Source: Pseudomonas indica NBRC 103045 (lineage in GTDB: Bacteria > Pseudomonadota > Gammaproteobacteria > Pseudomonadales > Pseudomonadaceae). From it: a DNA stretch of 64,000 bases. Below, in pieces: positions 55,042 through 63,575 of this stretch (position 1 is the stretch's first letter; each line of letters begins with the position of its first letter). Location: positions 1-64,000 of the forward strand of contig NZ_BDAC01000016.1 of NCBI RefSeq assembly GCF_002091635.1, in the 5' to 3' direction. Under the pieces are notes generated by a model, which did not search any database, was not told where the DNA came from, and worked only from the letters and a program-made list of their open reading frames with translations. The translations under genes were made by a program, and so were the position numbers.

Positions 55042-56797
55042 GCCGGATTCTCCAGCGTCGAGGTATCGCCCTCCGGCAACCCCAGCTCGCGGGCCTTGAG
55101 CAACCGGCGCATGAGCTTGCCGCTGCGGGTATGCGGCAGGCTGATGACAAACTCCAGCTCCTTCGGCGCCACCGCGGCCCCCAGGCGTACGCGGGCGTGA
55201 CCAAGTAGTTCGTCACGCAGGCCATCGCTGGCATGACGGCCGCCCTTCAACGAAACGAACGCCTTGACCCGCTCACCGAGCAGGTCGTCCGGTTTGCCGA
55301 TCACCGCCACCTCGGCCACCGCCGGGTGCTCCATCAACGCGCTTTCCACTTCGAACGGACCGATCAGGTGGCCGGCGGACTTGATCACGTCATCACTACG
55401 GCCGACGAACCAGTAATAGCCATCGCCATCGCGGCGTGCCAGATCGCCGCTGAGGTACCAGCCGCCGGCGAAACAACGGCGGTAGCGCGCTTCCTGGCCA
55501 AGATAGGTACGGAACATGCCTGGCCAGGGTTGCCTGAGGGCCAGCTCGCCAATCTGCTCGTCGCCTAGCATTTCCAACGTACCGTCGTCGTGCAAATGGA
55601 CAACGGCAGCCTCGACACCCGGCAACGGCTTGCCCATGGAGCCGGGCTTGATCGGCATGGCCAGGGTGTTGGCGATCATGATGCCGCCGGTTTCCGTCTG
55701 CCACCAATTGTCATGGATGGGCAGGCCGAGCACGTCCTGCCCCCACCATACGGCCTCAGGATTGAGTGGTTCGCCCACACTGGCGACGAAACGCAACTGC
55801 GGGAAATAGTGCTGGCACGCCAGCTCCGGCCCCGCCTTCATCAGCATCCGGATCGCCGTCGGCGCGGTGTACCAGACGGTAACCCGCTCGCGCTCCAGGA
55901 TCTCGTACCAGCGCGCCGCATCGAAATCGCCGCTATCGACGATACAGGTCACACCCTGCATCAACGGAGCAAGGATGCCGTAGGAGGTACCGGTTACCCA
56001 ACCGGGGTCCGCGGTACACCAGTAAATGTCGTTGGGGTGCAGATCCAGTGCGAACTTGCCGGTGACATAGTGGGTCAATGCCGCGCCATGCACATGCAGG
56101 GCCCCTTTCGGCGTACCGGTGGTACCACTGGTGAAATGCAGCAACGACGGCGTGTCTTCGGTCGTATGCACCACCTCGAAATCGTCCGCTGCCTCGGCCA
56201 GCAGTTCATGCAGATCGAGCCCCCCTCCGTACTCGACGGCCCCCCGTTCTCGTTATAGACCAACACCTGTTCGAGAGCCGGCAGACGCTCCCGCAACGCG
56301 GCCACCTTGCGCCGGTAGAGTGCCTCGCTGGTCAGCAACATTCGACATTCGCCCAAGCGCAGGCGGGTTTCCAGAGGCTCCGGGCCGAAGGCAGAAAACA
56401 ATGGCGATACCACACAACCATTCTTCAGGCCGCCCAGCACCCCGAGGTACAGCTCGAGACTCCGTTCGCACAGGACGAATAGATGATCCCCGACCGACAT
56501 GCCGAGCATCGTCAGGACATTGGCGAATCGATTGGTCAGGCTGCTCAACTGACCATAGGTGACGTCCCTCCGGCCGCCGCTCCGCTCCAGGATGCGCAGG
56601 GCGACATGCCGACGTAGCCCATTCAGGGCATGGCGGTCGACGGCCTCGTGTGCCAGATTCATGCCCCCTCCGGGCAGCCCCGCCAGCTCTCGCGCCGCTG
56701 CCTGCCAACTGAAGGCGGCCTGCGTTTCGGGACATGCCGACCAATTGGGCTCCACCCGCATGGCCTCTGGGTTCTTTTCGATGAGAGCCGGTCGCAT
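55038..56797 (-). pseudogene. acsA: acetyl-CoA synthetase, interrupted by a frameshift
   Basis: Acyl-adenylate-forming enzyme of the roughly 570-residue Bacillus AcsA kind. The first reading frame (from ATG 56797, GGAGGAAGG upstream) carries the N-terminal domain to [13 protein letters not shown]. The rest ([12 protein letters not shown] adenylation motif, [43 protein letters not shown]) lies in another frame. Two six-G runs on the minus strand, at 56240-56245 and 56220-56225, mark the break. Adding one G to the first reads through as [17 protein letters not shown], joining both halves. It may be a true mutation, a phase-variable tract or a sequencing error; otherwise all motifs are intact. 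Confidence 0.88.
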
Positions 56798-56813
56798 TGT
56801 CCTTCCTCCGATC

Positions 56814-57650
56814 TCAGCAGCGCTGCAGCGCCGGTGCCGCACAAGAGTCCGTGGCACCGGTCAGCGCCAGGAAACGGTCATAGCGATAGGTCGGGCCGTC
56901 CAGACAGGCGTAGCTCGCCCCGATGTAGCAATGGCCACACAAGCCGACACCGCAGTGCATACGACGCTCCAGGGACACCCAGATGCGGCTGGGTTGGATG
57001 CCATGCTCGACGCTTGCACGGGCGGCACCCAGCATCAGCGACTCGGGCCCGCAGCACAGCAGGGTATCCGGCTGCACCGTGGCGAAGACTTCGTCGAAAT
57101 GATCGAGGGGCGTGCCCCGCCGCTGACCCGCCGCGGCATCGTCCAATGTCTCGATGAACGGTATCGCCAACTTCCAGCGCAAACGCTCCCGAGCGAGGAT
57201 CTGGTCCTCGTCGCGACGAGCCCCATAGACAACGCTCAGGCGCGACGACAGATGCTCCCTGGACGCCTCGTCGATCAGGCCTGCCAACGGCGCCAAACCA
57301 CAACCTCCGGCGACTACCAGCACACGGCGCGGGCTGAAGAACAGCGGCCAGCCTTTGCCGAACGGACCACGATAGCCAAGGGTGTCGCCGGGGCGAAGCG
57401 CGAAGAGCGCATCGGTCAGGTTGCCCATCCGCCGTATCAGCGCATTGAAATGGCCATACAGGTTCGGCGGACTGACATAGGTGAACGGCGCCTCGCCGAC
57501 ACCCGGCACCGCCAGCATGAAGAACTGCCCAGGCATCGTGGCCAGGTCGTGCGCCTGGGGGAAATCGATACGAAAGCTGAAATGCCGGGCGTCCCGTCCA
57601 TCCTCGTAGCTGTCCAGCAAGTGCAACTTGCGCGGAGTCAGGTCAATCAT
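56814..57650 (-). CDS. flavin/2Fe-2S NAD(P)H oxidoreductase subunit (HydG/AsrB-like)
   Basis: A 278-residue ferredoxin-reductase-type protein. It has an FAD-binding barrel (MPGQFFMLAVPGVGEAPFTY), an NAD(P) domain (RVLVVAGGCGLAPLAGLI, LLCCGPESLMLGAA) and a C-terminal [2Fe-2S] site in ERRMHCGVGLCGHCYIG. This is the gamma subunit architecture of sulfhydrogenases and anaerobic sulfite reductase B. The start (57650) overlaps the upstream iron-sulfur gene by 4 bases, and its stop is 16 bases before acsA. It probably passes electrons between the formate dehydrogenase and NAD(P). Confidence 0.9.
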   Translation of the reverse strand: MIDLTPRKLHLLDSYEDGRDARHFSFRIDFPQAHDLATMPGQFFMLAVPGVGEAPFTYVSPPNLYGHFNALIRRMGNLTDALFALRPGDTLGYRGPFGKGWPLFFSPRRVLVVAGGCGLAPLAGLIDEASREHLSSRLSVVYGARRDEDQILARERLRWKLAIPFIETLDDAAAGQRRGTPLDHFDEVFATVQPDTLLCCGPESLMLGAARASVEHGIQPSRIWVSLERRMHCGVGLCGHCYIGASYACLDGPTYRYDRFLALTGATDSCAAPALQRC

Positions 57651-58663
57651 GGCCGCCCCACCTCCCCTATCACCCCGTGAACGCCGATGCCGCCGGGGCA
57701 TACCCGGTCGCAACGCCCGCAGCCTACGCAACCGTAATGGCCGAACTGCTCGCGGAATGGCTCGCCGAACTTGTGCAACCAGAATCGCTGGACACGCTGA
57801 CCCGGGGAGGCACTGGGGTTGTGCCCGCTCGCTTCGGCCTGGAAACCTTCGTACAGGCAGGAATCCCAGACCCGTTCATGCTGGACTTCGCCGCTCGCGC
57901 CGACCTGCTCCAACGGCGCGAAACAGGAACAGGTCGGGCATACCTGGGTGCAGCCGGAACACCCGAAGCAGTGTGTCCCCAGCGTTTCCCAGGTGTCCGC
58001 CGATACCTGCCCGGCGTTCAGCGCCGCCACGCCGTCGAGCAACTCCCGGTCGTGCAGTTGAGCCAGCGCCACCCGCGCGGCGTTGGATTCCCGGGTCGCC
58101 TGGCAGCCGTCCAGGTTCGTCGGCAGACGCAGCTCGCGAATGGCCTCGGCCCCCGCGGCGGAACCGACGCGCAGCCACCAGCCCCGCGCATCGTCGCGCC
58201 GCACCAGAACCAGGTCGGCGAGACCGTCGCCCACCAGCGGCCCGCTCTCCACCAGGCTGCAGAACCCGTTGCTGCAACTTTCCCGACACTCCACTCCCAC
58301 CAGCAGGGTGGCGTGACGGCGCGCCTGATAATGCGGGTCTTGGGCGAAGAAGCGGTCCTGGTAGGCAATGGCCTGCAGGTCGCAGGCATGCAGGCCGAAG
58401 ATCGCCTGCGGCCTGACCTCGGGCAGGGACGAATAGAACTGGCCGCCATCGAAGCGGAACAACAGTTCCCGCTCGGCGAAGAAAAACAGCTTCGCCGAGA
58501 ACGGCGGCGGATCGCCCTCCGGTTCGAGTGGGGTGAAGTCCTTCGGCCCGACCTCCTGCCAATGCCGTCCGCCCTGCCCATCGTCGCGCACCTCGTACAG
58601 GCGCCGGGACTGCGCCAGGTGCCTGCGCAGACGTTCCACCTCGGCCAGCTCATGAGTGGACAT
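57647..58663 (-). CDS. 4Fe-4S dicluster electron-transfer protein (HydB/AsrA-like)
   Basis: A 338-residue cytoplasmic iron-sulfur protein like the beta subunit of sulfhydrogenases or AsrA. Two cluster motifs are clear: HCFGCSGCTQVCPTCSCF near 230-247 and CVGCGRCDRVCPGG near 315. Further conserved Cys occur in CRESCSNGFC near 125 and HACDLQAI near 93. It bridges the catalytic subunit and the flavin subunit. The start overlaps the fdh gene by 14 bases. Confidence 0.9.
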   Translation of the reverse strand: MSTHELAEVERLRRHLAQSRRLYEVRDDGQGGRHWQEVGPKDFTPLEPEGDPPPFSAKLFFFAERELLFRFDGGQFYSSLPEVRPQAIFGLHACDLQAIAYQDRFFAQDPHYQARRHATLLVGVECRESCSNGFCSLVESGPLVGDGLADLVLVRRDDARGWWLRVGSAAGAEAIRELRLPTNLDGCQATRESNAARVALAQLHDRELLDGVAALNAGQVSADTWETLGTHCFGCSGCTQVCPTCSCFAPLEQVGASGEVQHERVWDSCLYEGFQAEASGHNPSASPGQRVQRFWLHKFGEPFREQFGHYGCVGCGRCDRVCPGGIGVHGVIGEVGRP

Positions 58664-60746
58664 GGCGAATCACCTCGGCCGCGCCCGCTTCGGCATTCGG
58701 CGCTTCCCCGGCCGGCAAGCCTTCGACCGCGACCGCACAGGCTTTCAACTCCGGCATGTGGGTGATGGGATCCTGGGCATCGTTGGTCAGGCGATTGCAG
58801 GGGGCTTCCCGGAAATGGTACGGCATGGCCACGGTGCCCCGCGGCACCTCGTCGGTGAGGCGGACCCGGGTTTCCAGTTCGCCGCGCCGGGAGCGCACAC
58901 GCACCGCCTGGCGGTCATGCAATCCTAGGGCGCCGCCGTCGTCGGGATGCATCGATAGCAGGCCGGCAGGAATCTCCCGCTCGAGCAGCGGCGAATGCCG
59001 TGTCATCGATCCGCCGCCGTACTGGAAATGGAGCCGATGAGTGGTCAGGAAGAACGGATATTCCGCATCGGGGCATTCGTCGGGCGCCACGTTGGTGACC
59101 GGTAGCAGCCGGCCCTTGCCCAGGGGGAAGCGTTCCTCGTGCAGGAAAGGAGACCCCTGCGGTCGCGCGGCATCGCAGGGCCATTGCAGGCCATGGTGCT
59201 CGTCCAACCGTGCGTAGGTCATGGCCGAGAAGATCGGCGTCAGCAGGGCCATCTCGTCGAACACCGCCTCGGCATCTTCCCAGTCCATGCCGGGATACCC
59301 CATGCGCACCGCCAGCTCAGCGAGGATCTTCCAGTCCGCCTTCGCCTCGCCCGGTGGCGTCACCGCGCGGCGCACACGCTGCACACGGCGCTCGCAGTTG
59401 GTGAAGGTGCCGTCCTTCTCGGCGAAGGAGGCAGCCGGCAGCACCACGTCGGCGAGCCGCGCCGTTTCGGTCATGCTCAGCTCCAGCACCACAAGGAAAT
59501 CCAGTGCGCCGAGCGCGTGGGCCACCTGGTTCTGGTCCGGATCGGTGAGCACCGGATCTTCGCCGATGATCATCAGGGCTCGCAGGGCGCCATCGCGGGC
59601 CGCACGGGTCATGCCCAGGGACGTCAGGCCGGGCGTCACCGGCGAGGTCACGCTCCAGGCTTCGCCGAACCGGGCCTGCACCGCCAGGGCCGAGGCATCC
59701 TGATAGCCGGGATAGACGTTGGGCAGGCAGCCCATGTCGCAAGCACCCTGCACGTTGTTCTGGCCACGCAGGGGATTGATGCCGGTTCCCGGCCGCCCGA
59801 CCTGGCCGCAGGCCAGGGCCAGGTTGGAAACCGCAATCACGTTGTTGGTACCGCTCTGGAACTGGGTGATGCCCATGCCATAGGCGAGATACGCGGCCCT
59901 GGCCTGACTGTAGAGACGGGCCACCTCCTCCAGATCGGCGACCGCGATACCGGTCTTGGCGCTCGTTCGCTCCGGCGTCACGTCGGACAAATGATGCCGC
60001 AGAGGGCCGGTATCCTCGCAGCGGGAGGCCAGGAACGCGCTGTTCTCCCAGCCGTTGGCCAGGATGATCTGCAACAGGCCATTGAGCAGCGCGATATTGG
60101 TGCCCAGGCGCGGTTGCAGGTGGATGTCCGCCAGCCGGGCCAGGCGCGTCCGGCGCGGGTCGATCACGATCAGCCGCGCCCCCCGCGCCTGGGCGCGCAG
60201 CATGCGGGCGCCGATCATGGCGTGGTTTTCGGTCACGTCGGCGCCGATCACCAGGATGACGTCGGCCAGGTCGATGTCGGCGATGCCGTTGGTCATCGCC
60301 CCGGAGCCCAGGGTGCGTACCAGGCCGGCCACCGAGGGGCTGTGGCAGATCCGCGCGCAGTGATCGATGTTGTGGGTCCCGAGCACGGCCCGAGCGAACT
60401 TCTGCGCAGCGTAGTTATCCTCGTTGGTTGCGCGGGCACAGCTGATCACGCCCACCGCCGTGGGGCCAGCGGCATCCCGCGCCACGCCGAACTCGTTGGC
60501 GACCCGCTCCAGCGCTTCGTCCCAGGACGCCGGGCGGAACCGCCCGTGCTCCTTGATCAGCGGCCGGGTCAAACGATGCCCGGCATCAATGGCGAAACTG
60601 GTGGACCAGCCCTTGGCGCAGAGCTGCCCCTGACTGACCGGGTGGCCGGGCTGCGGTTCGACGCCAACCACCCGATCGTTCTCGACCCGCAGGCCGATGC
60701 CACAGCCCACGCCACAAAAGGTGCATACGCTCGGTACCACGTTCAT
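58650..60746 (-). CDS. fdhA: molybdenum formate dehydrogenase alpha subunit (Cys type)
   Basis: A 698-residue molybdopterin oxidoreductase. The N-terminal [4Fe-4S] cysteines are C8, C11, C15 and C43 (CTFCGVGC, QLCAKG). The active-site region HCARICHSPSVAGL has cysteine (about residue 134) as Mo ligand, followed by His, as in formate dehydrogenase; no selenocysteine TGA is involved. Bis-MGD segments such as GADVTENHAMIGARM and DPRRTRLARLAD are present. ATG 60746 (GGGAGG 7 bases upstream) is chosen over a GTG one codon earlier. No Tat signal is present, so it is cytoplasmic. First gene of the leftward operon, behind two Anr boxes. Confidence 0.92.
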   Translation of the reverse strand: MNVVPSVCTFCGVGCGIGLRVENDRVVGVEPQPGHPVSQGQLCAKGWSTSFAIDAGHRLTRPLIKEHGRFRPASWDEALERVANEFGVARDAAGPTAVGVISCARATNEDNYAAQKFARAVLGTHNIDHCARICHSPSVAGLVRTLGSGAMTNGIADIDLADVILVIGADVTENHAMIGARMLRAQARGARLIVIDPRRTRLARLADIHLQPRLGTNIALLNGLLQIILANGWENSAFLASRCEDTGPLRHHLSDVTPERTSAKTGIAVADLEEVARLYSQARAAYLAYGMGITQFQSGTNNVIAVSNLALACGQVGRPGTGINPLRGQNNVQGACDMGCLPNVYPGYQDASALAVQARFGEAWSVTSPVTPGLTSLGMTRAARDGALRALMIIGEDPVLTDPDQNQVAHALGALDFLVVLELSMTETARLADVVLPAASFAEKDGTFTNCERRVQRVRRAVTPPGEAKADWKILAELAVRMGYPGMDWEDAEAVFDEMALLTPIFSAMTYARLDEHHGLQWPCDAARPQGSPFLHEERFPLGKGRLLPVTNVAPDECPDAEYPFFLTTHRLHFQYGGGSMTRHSPLLEREIPAGLLSMHPDDGGALGLHDRQAVRVRSRRGELETRVRLTDEVPRGTVAMPYHFREAPCNRLTNDAQDPITHMPELKACAVAVEGLPAGEAPNAEAGAAEVIRHVHS

Positions 60747-60801
60747 CACGAGACCTCCCGCCGATCTGGAATCAGGCTAGGCCCCGCCCCCCGCATCGAG
60801 T

Positions 60802-60815
60802 TTGATCCGGATCAA
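60802..60815. promoter_or_regulatory. Anr/FNR box 1, fdh side
   Basis: TTGATCCGGATCAA is a perfect and fully palindromic TTGAT-N4-ATCAA site. With its centre at -41.5 for leftward transcription the start falls near 60767 and the -10 at 60779-60774 reads TAGCCT, 21 bases before the fdhA start. It should activate the fdh operon when oxygen is low. Confidence 0.85.
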
Positions 60816-60843
60816 CGAATCGAGGCCGCACCACGGCTGGCGA

Positions 60844-60857
60844 TTGATCGAAATCAA
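60844..60857. promoter_or_regulatory. Anr/FNR box 2, hsp20 side
   Basis: TTGATCGAAATCAA is a second perfect site 42 bases centre-to-centre from the first. With the centre at -41.5 for rightward transcription the start falls near 60892, with CAATAT at 60880-60885 as -10. It should drive the hsp20-aph-prs-pncA unit. Confidence 0.85.
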
Positions 60858-60927
60858 CGTCGGTCGGTTACCTCGATCGCAATATCTTTCCGTCCGCTGT
60901 CGGACTACCCGAATGGAGGGATTCAAG

Positions 60928-61473
60928 ATGGCCAATACCGCAAAAAAGGTTCCAGTGACCACCGAGGAAAAGACCAGCAAGGCCCCCGCCCTGTCTGAGC
61001 CTTGGCATCCGCTGGACAACCTGCGCCGGCAAATCGACCACCTGTTCGAAGATTTCAACCGCATGCCCCTGCGCTTTCCGTTCTCACGCAGCAGTGCGTT
61101 CGAAATCGAGCCGTTCTGGCGTCGCGATGTCTTCGCCCATGGCCTCCCGGCCGTGGACATCGCCGAGAAGGAGAAAGCGTTCGAAATCACGGCCGAACTG
61201 CCGGGCATGGATGAGAAGAACATCGAGATCAAGCTGTCCAACGGCAACATGATCATTCGCGGTGAGAAGCGAGAAGAGGCCGAGGAGAAGAAGAAGGATT
61301 ACTACCTTTCCGAGCGCCACTATGGTTCCTTCGAGCGCATCTTCAACCTGCCCAAGGGCGTCGATCCGGACAAGATCGACGCCCACTTCAGCAAGGGCGT
61401 ACTGACCATCAACCTGCCGAAGAAACCGGAAGCCATCAAGCCGGAGAAGGTGATTCCGATCAAGGCGAGTTGA
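60928..61473 (+). CDS. Hsp20-family small heat-shock protein
   Basis: A 181-residue class of Hsp20 unlike the IbpA at 8871. It has a charged N-terminal stretch, WHPLDNLRRQIDHLFEDFNR, an alpha-crystallin domain (about 75-170: LPAVDIAEKEKAFEITAELPG, MIIRGEKREEAEEKK, RHYGSFERIFNLP) and an IPI-type end (VIPIKAS). ATG 60928 has GGAGGG 7 bases upstream. No sigma-32 promoter or thermometer is seen; two Anr boxes lie upstream, so low oxygen rather than heat is the likely signal. Confidence 0.94.
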   Translation: MANTAKKVPVTTEEKTSKAPALSEPWHPLDNLRRQIDHLFEDFNRMPLRFPFSRSSAFEIEPFWRRDVFAHGLPAVDIAEKEKAFEITAELPGMDEKNIEIKLSNGNMIIRGEKREEAEEKKKDYYLSERHYGSFERIFNLPKGVDPDKIDAHFSKGVLTINLPKKPEAIKPEKVIPIKAS

Positions 61474-61486
61474 ACATGCCCTCTGG

Positions 61487-61512
61487 GCCCCGCCACTGAT
61501 CGGCGGCGGGGC
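61487..61512 (+). terminator. GC hairpin after hsp20
   Basis: GCCCCGCC (61487-61494) pairs with GGCGGGGC (61505-61512) in the gap between hsp20 and the phosphotransferase gene. No T-run follows, so it probably lowers read-through or protects the hsp20 message rather than stopping all transcription. Confidence 0.5.
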
Positions 61513-61545
61513 GTTGGGTCACTCCGTATCCCTGGTGAGAACCGA

Positions 61546-62604
61546 ATGGACAGCCAGGATGAAGTCATCGCTTTTCTCTCCCGCCCGGATAGCTACGGCG
61601 ATCCGGCCGGTACGGTCGAGCGCATCGAGCCCCATGGCTCGGTGGTTTTCCTGCATGGCCGATACGCCTACAAGCTCAAACGAGCCGTCGCCTATGCCGC
61701 ACTGGACTTCCTGACCCGCGAAAGCCGTGAACGGGCCTGTCGTGCGGAACTGGTATTGAATCGTCGGACGGCACCCGATCTCTACCTGGCAGTGCGCTCG
61801 ATCGACCGCACCGCCGATGGTAGCCTGATATTCGACGGTGGCGGATCAGCTGCGCTGGATTGGGTCGTGGTGATGCGTCGCTTTCCTCAGGGCGCGCTGT
61901 TCGAGCGCATGGCGTCCGACGGTCGCCTCACTGTCGACCTGATGGACAAACTGGGCGAAGAGATTGCGCGCTTCCATGCACTGGCCGAAATCACTCCGGG
62001 CTTCGGCGGAGCCGATGGCATCCGCCAGGTCATCGAAGACAACCACCGCGAACTCTGCCGCTACCCCGCGGTGCTCGACGTTCGGGCGCTATACCGGCTG
62101 CACGATGCTTCGCTCGGCAGGCTCGACGAACTCGCCTCCCTGCTCGACCGACGACGGCTGGAGGGCCGTGTGCGGCGATGCCACGGCGATATGCGCCTGG
62201 CCAACATCTGCCTGCTGGATGGCCGGCCGACACTATTCGATGGTATCGAGTTCAGCGACCCCCTCTCCTGCATCGACGTGCTCTTCGATCTAGCCTTCGT
62301 GCTCATGGATCTCGACCACCATGGCCTCGCCCCGTTGGAAGATCGCCTGCTCCGGAGCTATTTGTGCCACAGCGACGCGCTCGAAGACTGCCGCCCGCTA
62401 CCCTTGTTCCTGTCGTTGCGAGCAGCGACCCGCAGCTTCACCCTGGCCTGCAGTGCCGGCCGGCAAGAGAAACCGACAGCCGCACACGACAAGGCCCGGC
62501 GGGCACGGGCACTCCTGCGCCTGGCCGAACTCTTTCTGAAGGAAACCACCGCCCAAGGCCGGCGACCCTGCGTGGCGCCCCCGGCAGCCAGGAGTGGACC
62601 ATGA
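61546..62604 (+). CDS. aminoglycoside-phosphotransferase-fold kinase
   Basis: A 352-residue protein with a kinase-like fold. A lysine-bearing strand (GRYAYKLKRAV near 44), the catalytic loop RRCHGDMRLANICLL near 205 and the metal site TLFDGIEF near 222 are all present. In many bacteria this domain is fused to a P-loop ATPase half of about 150-200 residues; that half is absent here. Substrate unknown. Its last 4 bases overlap the PRPP-synthase start (ATGA). Confidence 0.87.
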   Translation: MDSQDEVIAFLSRPDSYGDPAGTVERIEPHGSVVFLHGRYAYKLKRAVAYAALDFLTRESRERACRAELVLNRRTAPDLYLAVRSIDRTADGSLIFDGGGSAALDWVVVMRRFPQGALFERMASDGRLTVDLMDKLGEEIARFHALAEITPGFGGADGIRQVIEDNHRELCRYPAVLDVRALYRLHDASLGRLDELASLLDRRRLEGRVRRCHGDMRLANICLLDGRPTLFDGIEFSDPLSCIDVLFDLAFVLMDLDHHGLAPLEDRLLRSYLCHSDALEDCRPLPLFLSLRAATRSFTLACSAGRQEKPTAAHDKARRARALLRLAELFLKETTAQGRRPCVAPPAARSGP

Positions 62605-63575
62605 ATCGATCGCCTCCCCTGTTGTTCGCTTTGCATGGCAGCGAGGACTACGGGCGCCGGGTTGCGACTCGCCTGGGCCTGCCCCTGGCGCCGCTGGAAG
62701 AGCGGGAGTTCGAAGACGGCGAACACAAGAGCCGCCCTCTGGAGCCGGTCGTCGGCAAGCCGGCCATCGTCCTCCATGCGCTCTACGGGGACACCCGGCA
62801 CAGTGTCAATGACAAGCTCTGCCGCCTGCTGTTCTTCTGTGGCGCACTGAAGGACGCCGGGGCCGCCCGGGTCCATGTGGTGGCACCCTACCTGTGTTAC
62901 GCCCGCAAGGAGCGGCGGACACAGCTCCAGGACCCGATCATCAGCCGCTACGTTGCGGCGCTGTTCGAAACCAGCGGCGTGGATCGCCTGAGCGCCCTGG
63001 ACGTGCATAACCCCGCAGCCTTCGACAATGCCTTCCGCATCCCCACCCGCCATTTGGAGAGCGCCGAGCTGTTCGCCGATCGATTCGCGGCTCTTGCCGC
63101 CGAAGGCCGCGTGGTCGCGGTATCCCCCGATGCGGGCGGCACCAAACGGGCCGAGCGGTTCCGCCAGGCCCTGGAGCGGAACCTGGGGCGACCGGTGGCC
63201 AGCGCCTACATGGAAAAATTCCGCAGCAATGACATCGTTACCGGCACCCTGCTGGTCGGCGAGGTACGCGATGCGGTGGCGATCATTATCGATGATCTCA
63301 TCAGCACCGGAGGAACCCTGTTGCGAGCAGGCGAGGCCTGCCGGGCGGCCGGCGCCATGCGGATCTTCGCCGCCGCGACCCACGGCCTGTTCACCGGCGG
63401 CACCGGGCTGCTGGACAGCCCGCTGTTCGAGCGCCTCCTCGTATGCGACAGCGTCCCACCTTTCCGGCTGGAGTCCGAGCGCTGCGCCCAACGGCTGGAA
63501 ATCCTCGATACCACGGCCATGGTCGCAGCGTCGCTCGCCGAAGAGTACGGCCTGTCCCGGAAGACATCGCCATGA
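62601..63575 (+). CDS. PRPP-synthase-like phosphoribosyltransferase-fold enzyme
   Basis: A 324-residue relative of ribose-phosphate pyrophosphokinase. It has paired domains with LHGSEDYGRRVATRLG at the start, YLCYARKERRTQ (catalytic flexible-loop region) near 100, DVHNPAAFDNAF near 135, and the PRPP-binding loop AIIIDDLISTGGTL near 230. It differs from housekeeping Prs at several positions (SPDAGGTKRAERF in place of the usual PDVGGVVRAR), so it is a divergent paralogue. AGGAG precedes ATG 62601. Its stop overlaps the nicotinamidase start, suggesting PRPP supply for NAD salvage. Confidence 0.9.
   Translation: MNRSPPLLFALHGSEDYGRRVATRLGLPLAPLEEREFEDGEHKSRPLEPVVGKPAIVLHALYGDTRHSVNDKLCRLLFFCGALKDAGAARVHVVAPYLCYARKERRTQLQDPIISRYVAALFETSGVDRLSALDVHNPAAFDNAFRIPTRHLESAELFADRFAALAAEGRVVAVSPDAGGTKRAERFRQALERNLGRPVASAYMEKFRSNDIVTGTLLVGEVRDAVAIIIDDLISTGGTLLRAGEACRAAGAMRIFAAATHGLFTGGTGLLDSPLFERLLVCDSVPPFRLESERCAQRLEILDTTAMVAASLAEEYGLSRKTSP

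Noticed and set aside
58650-60746. Selenocysteine formate dehydrogenase
   Set aside because: The active-site codon is TGC (Cys) in HCARICHSP and the reading frame is open; no in-frame TGA or SECIS-like hairpin.
59139-60998. 619-codon plus-strand frame
   Set aside because: Antisense to fdhA and crosses the divergent promoter region with its Anr boxes.
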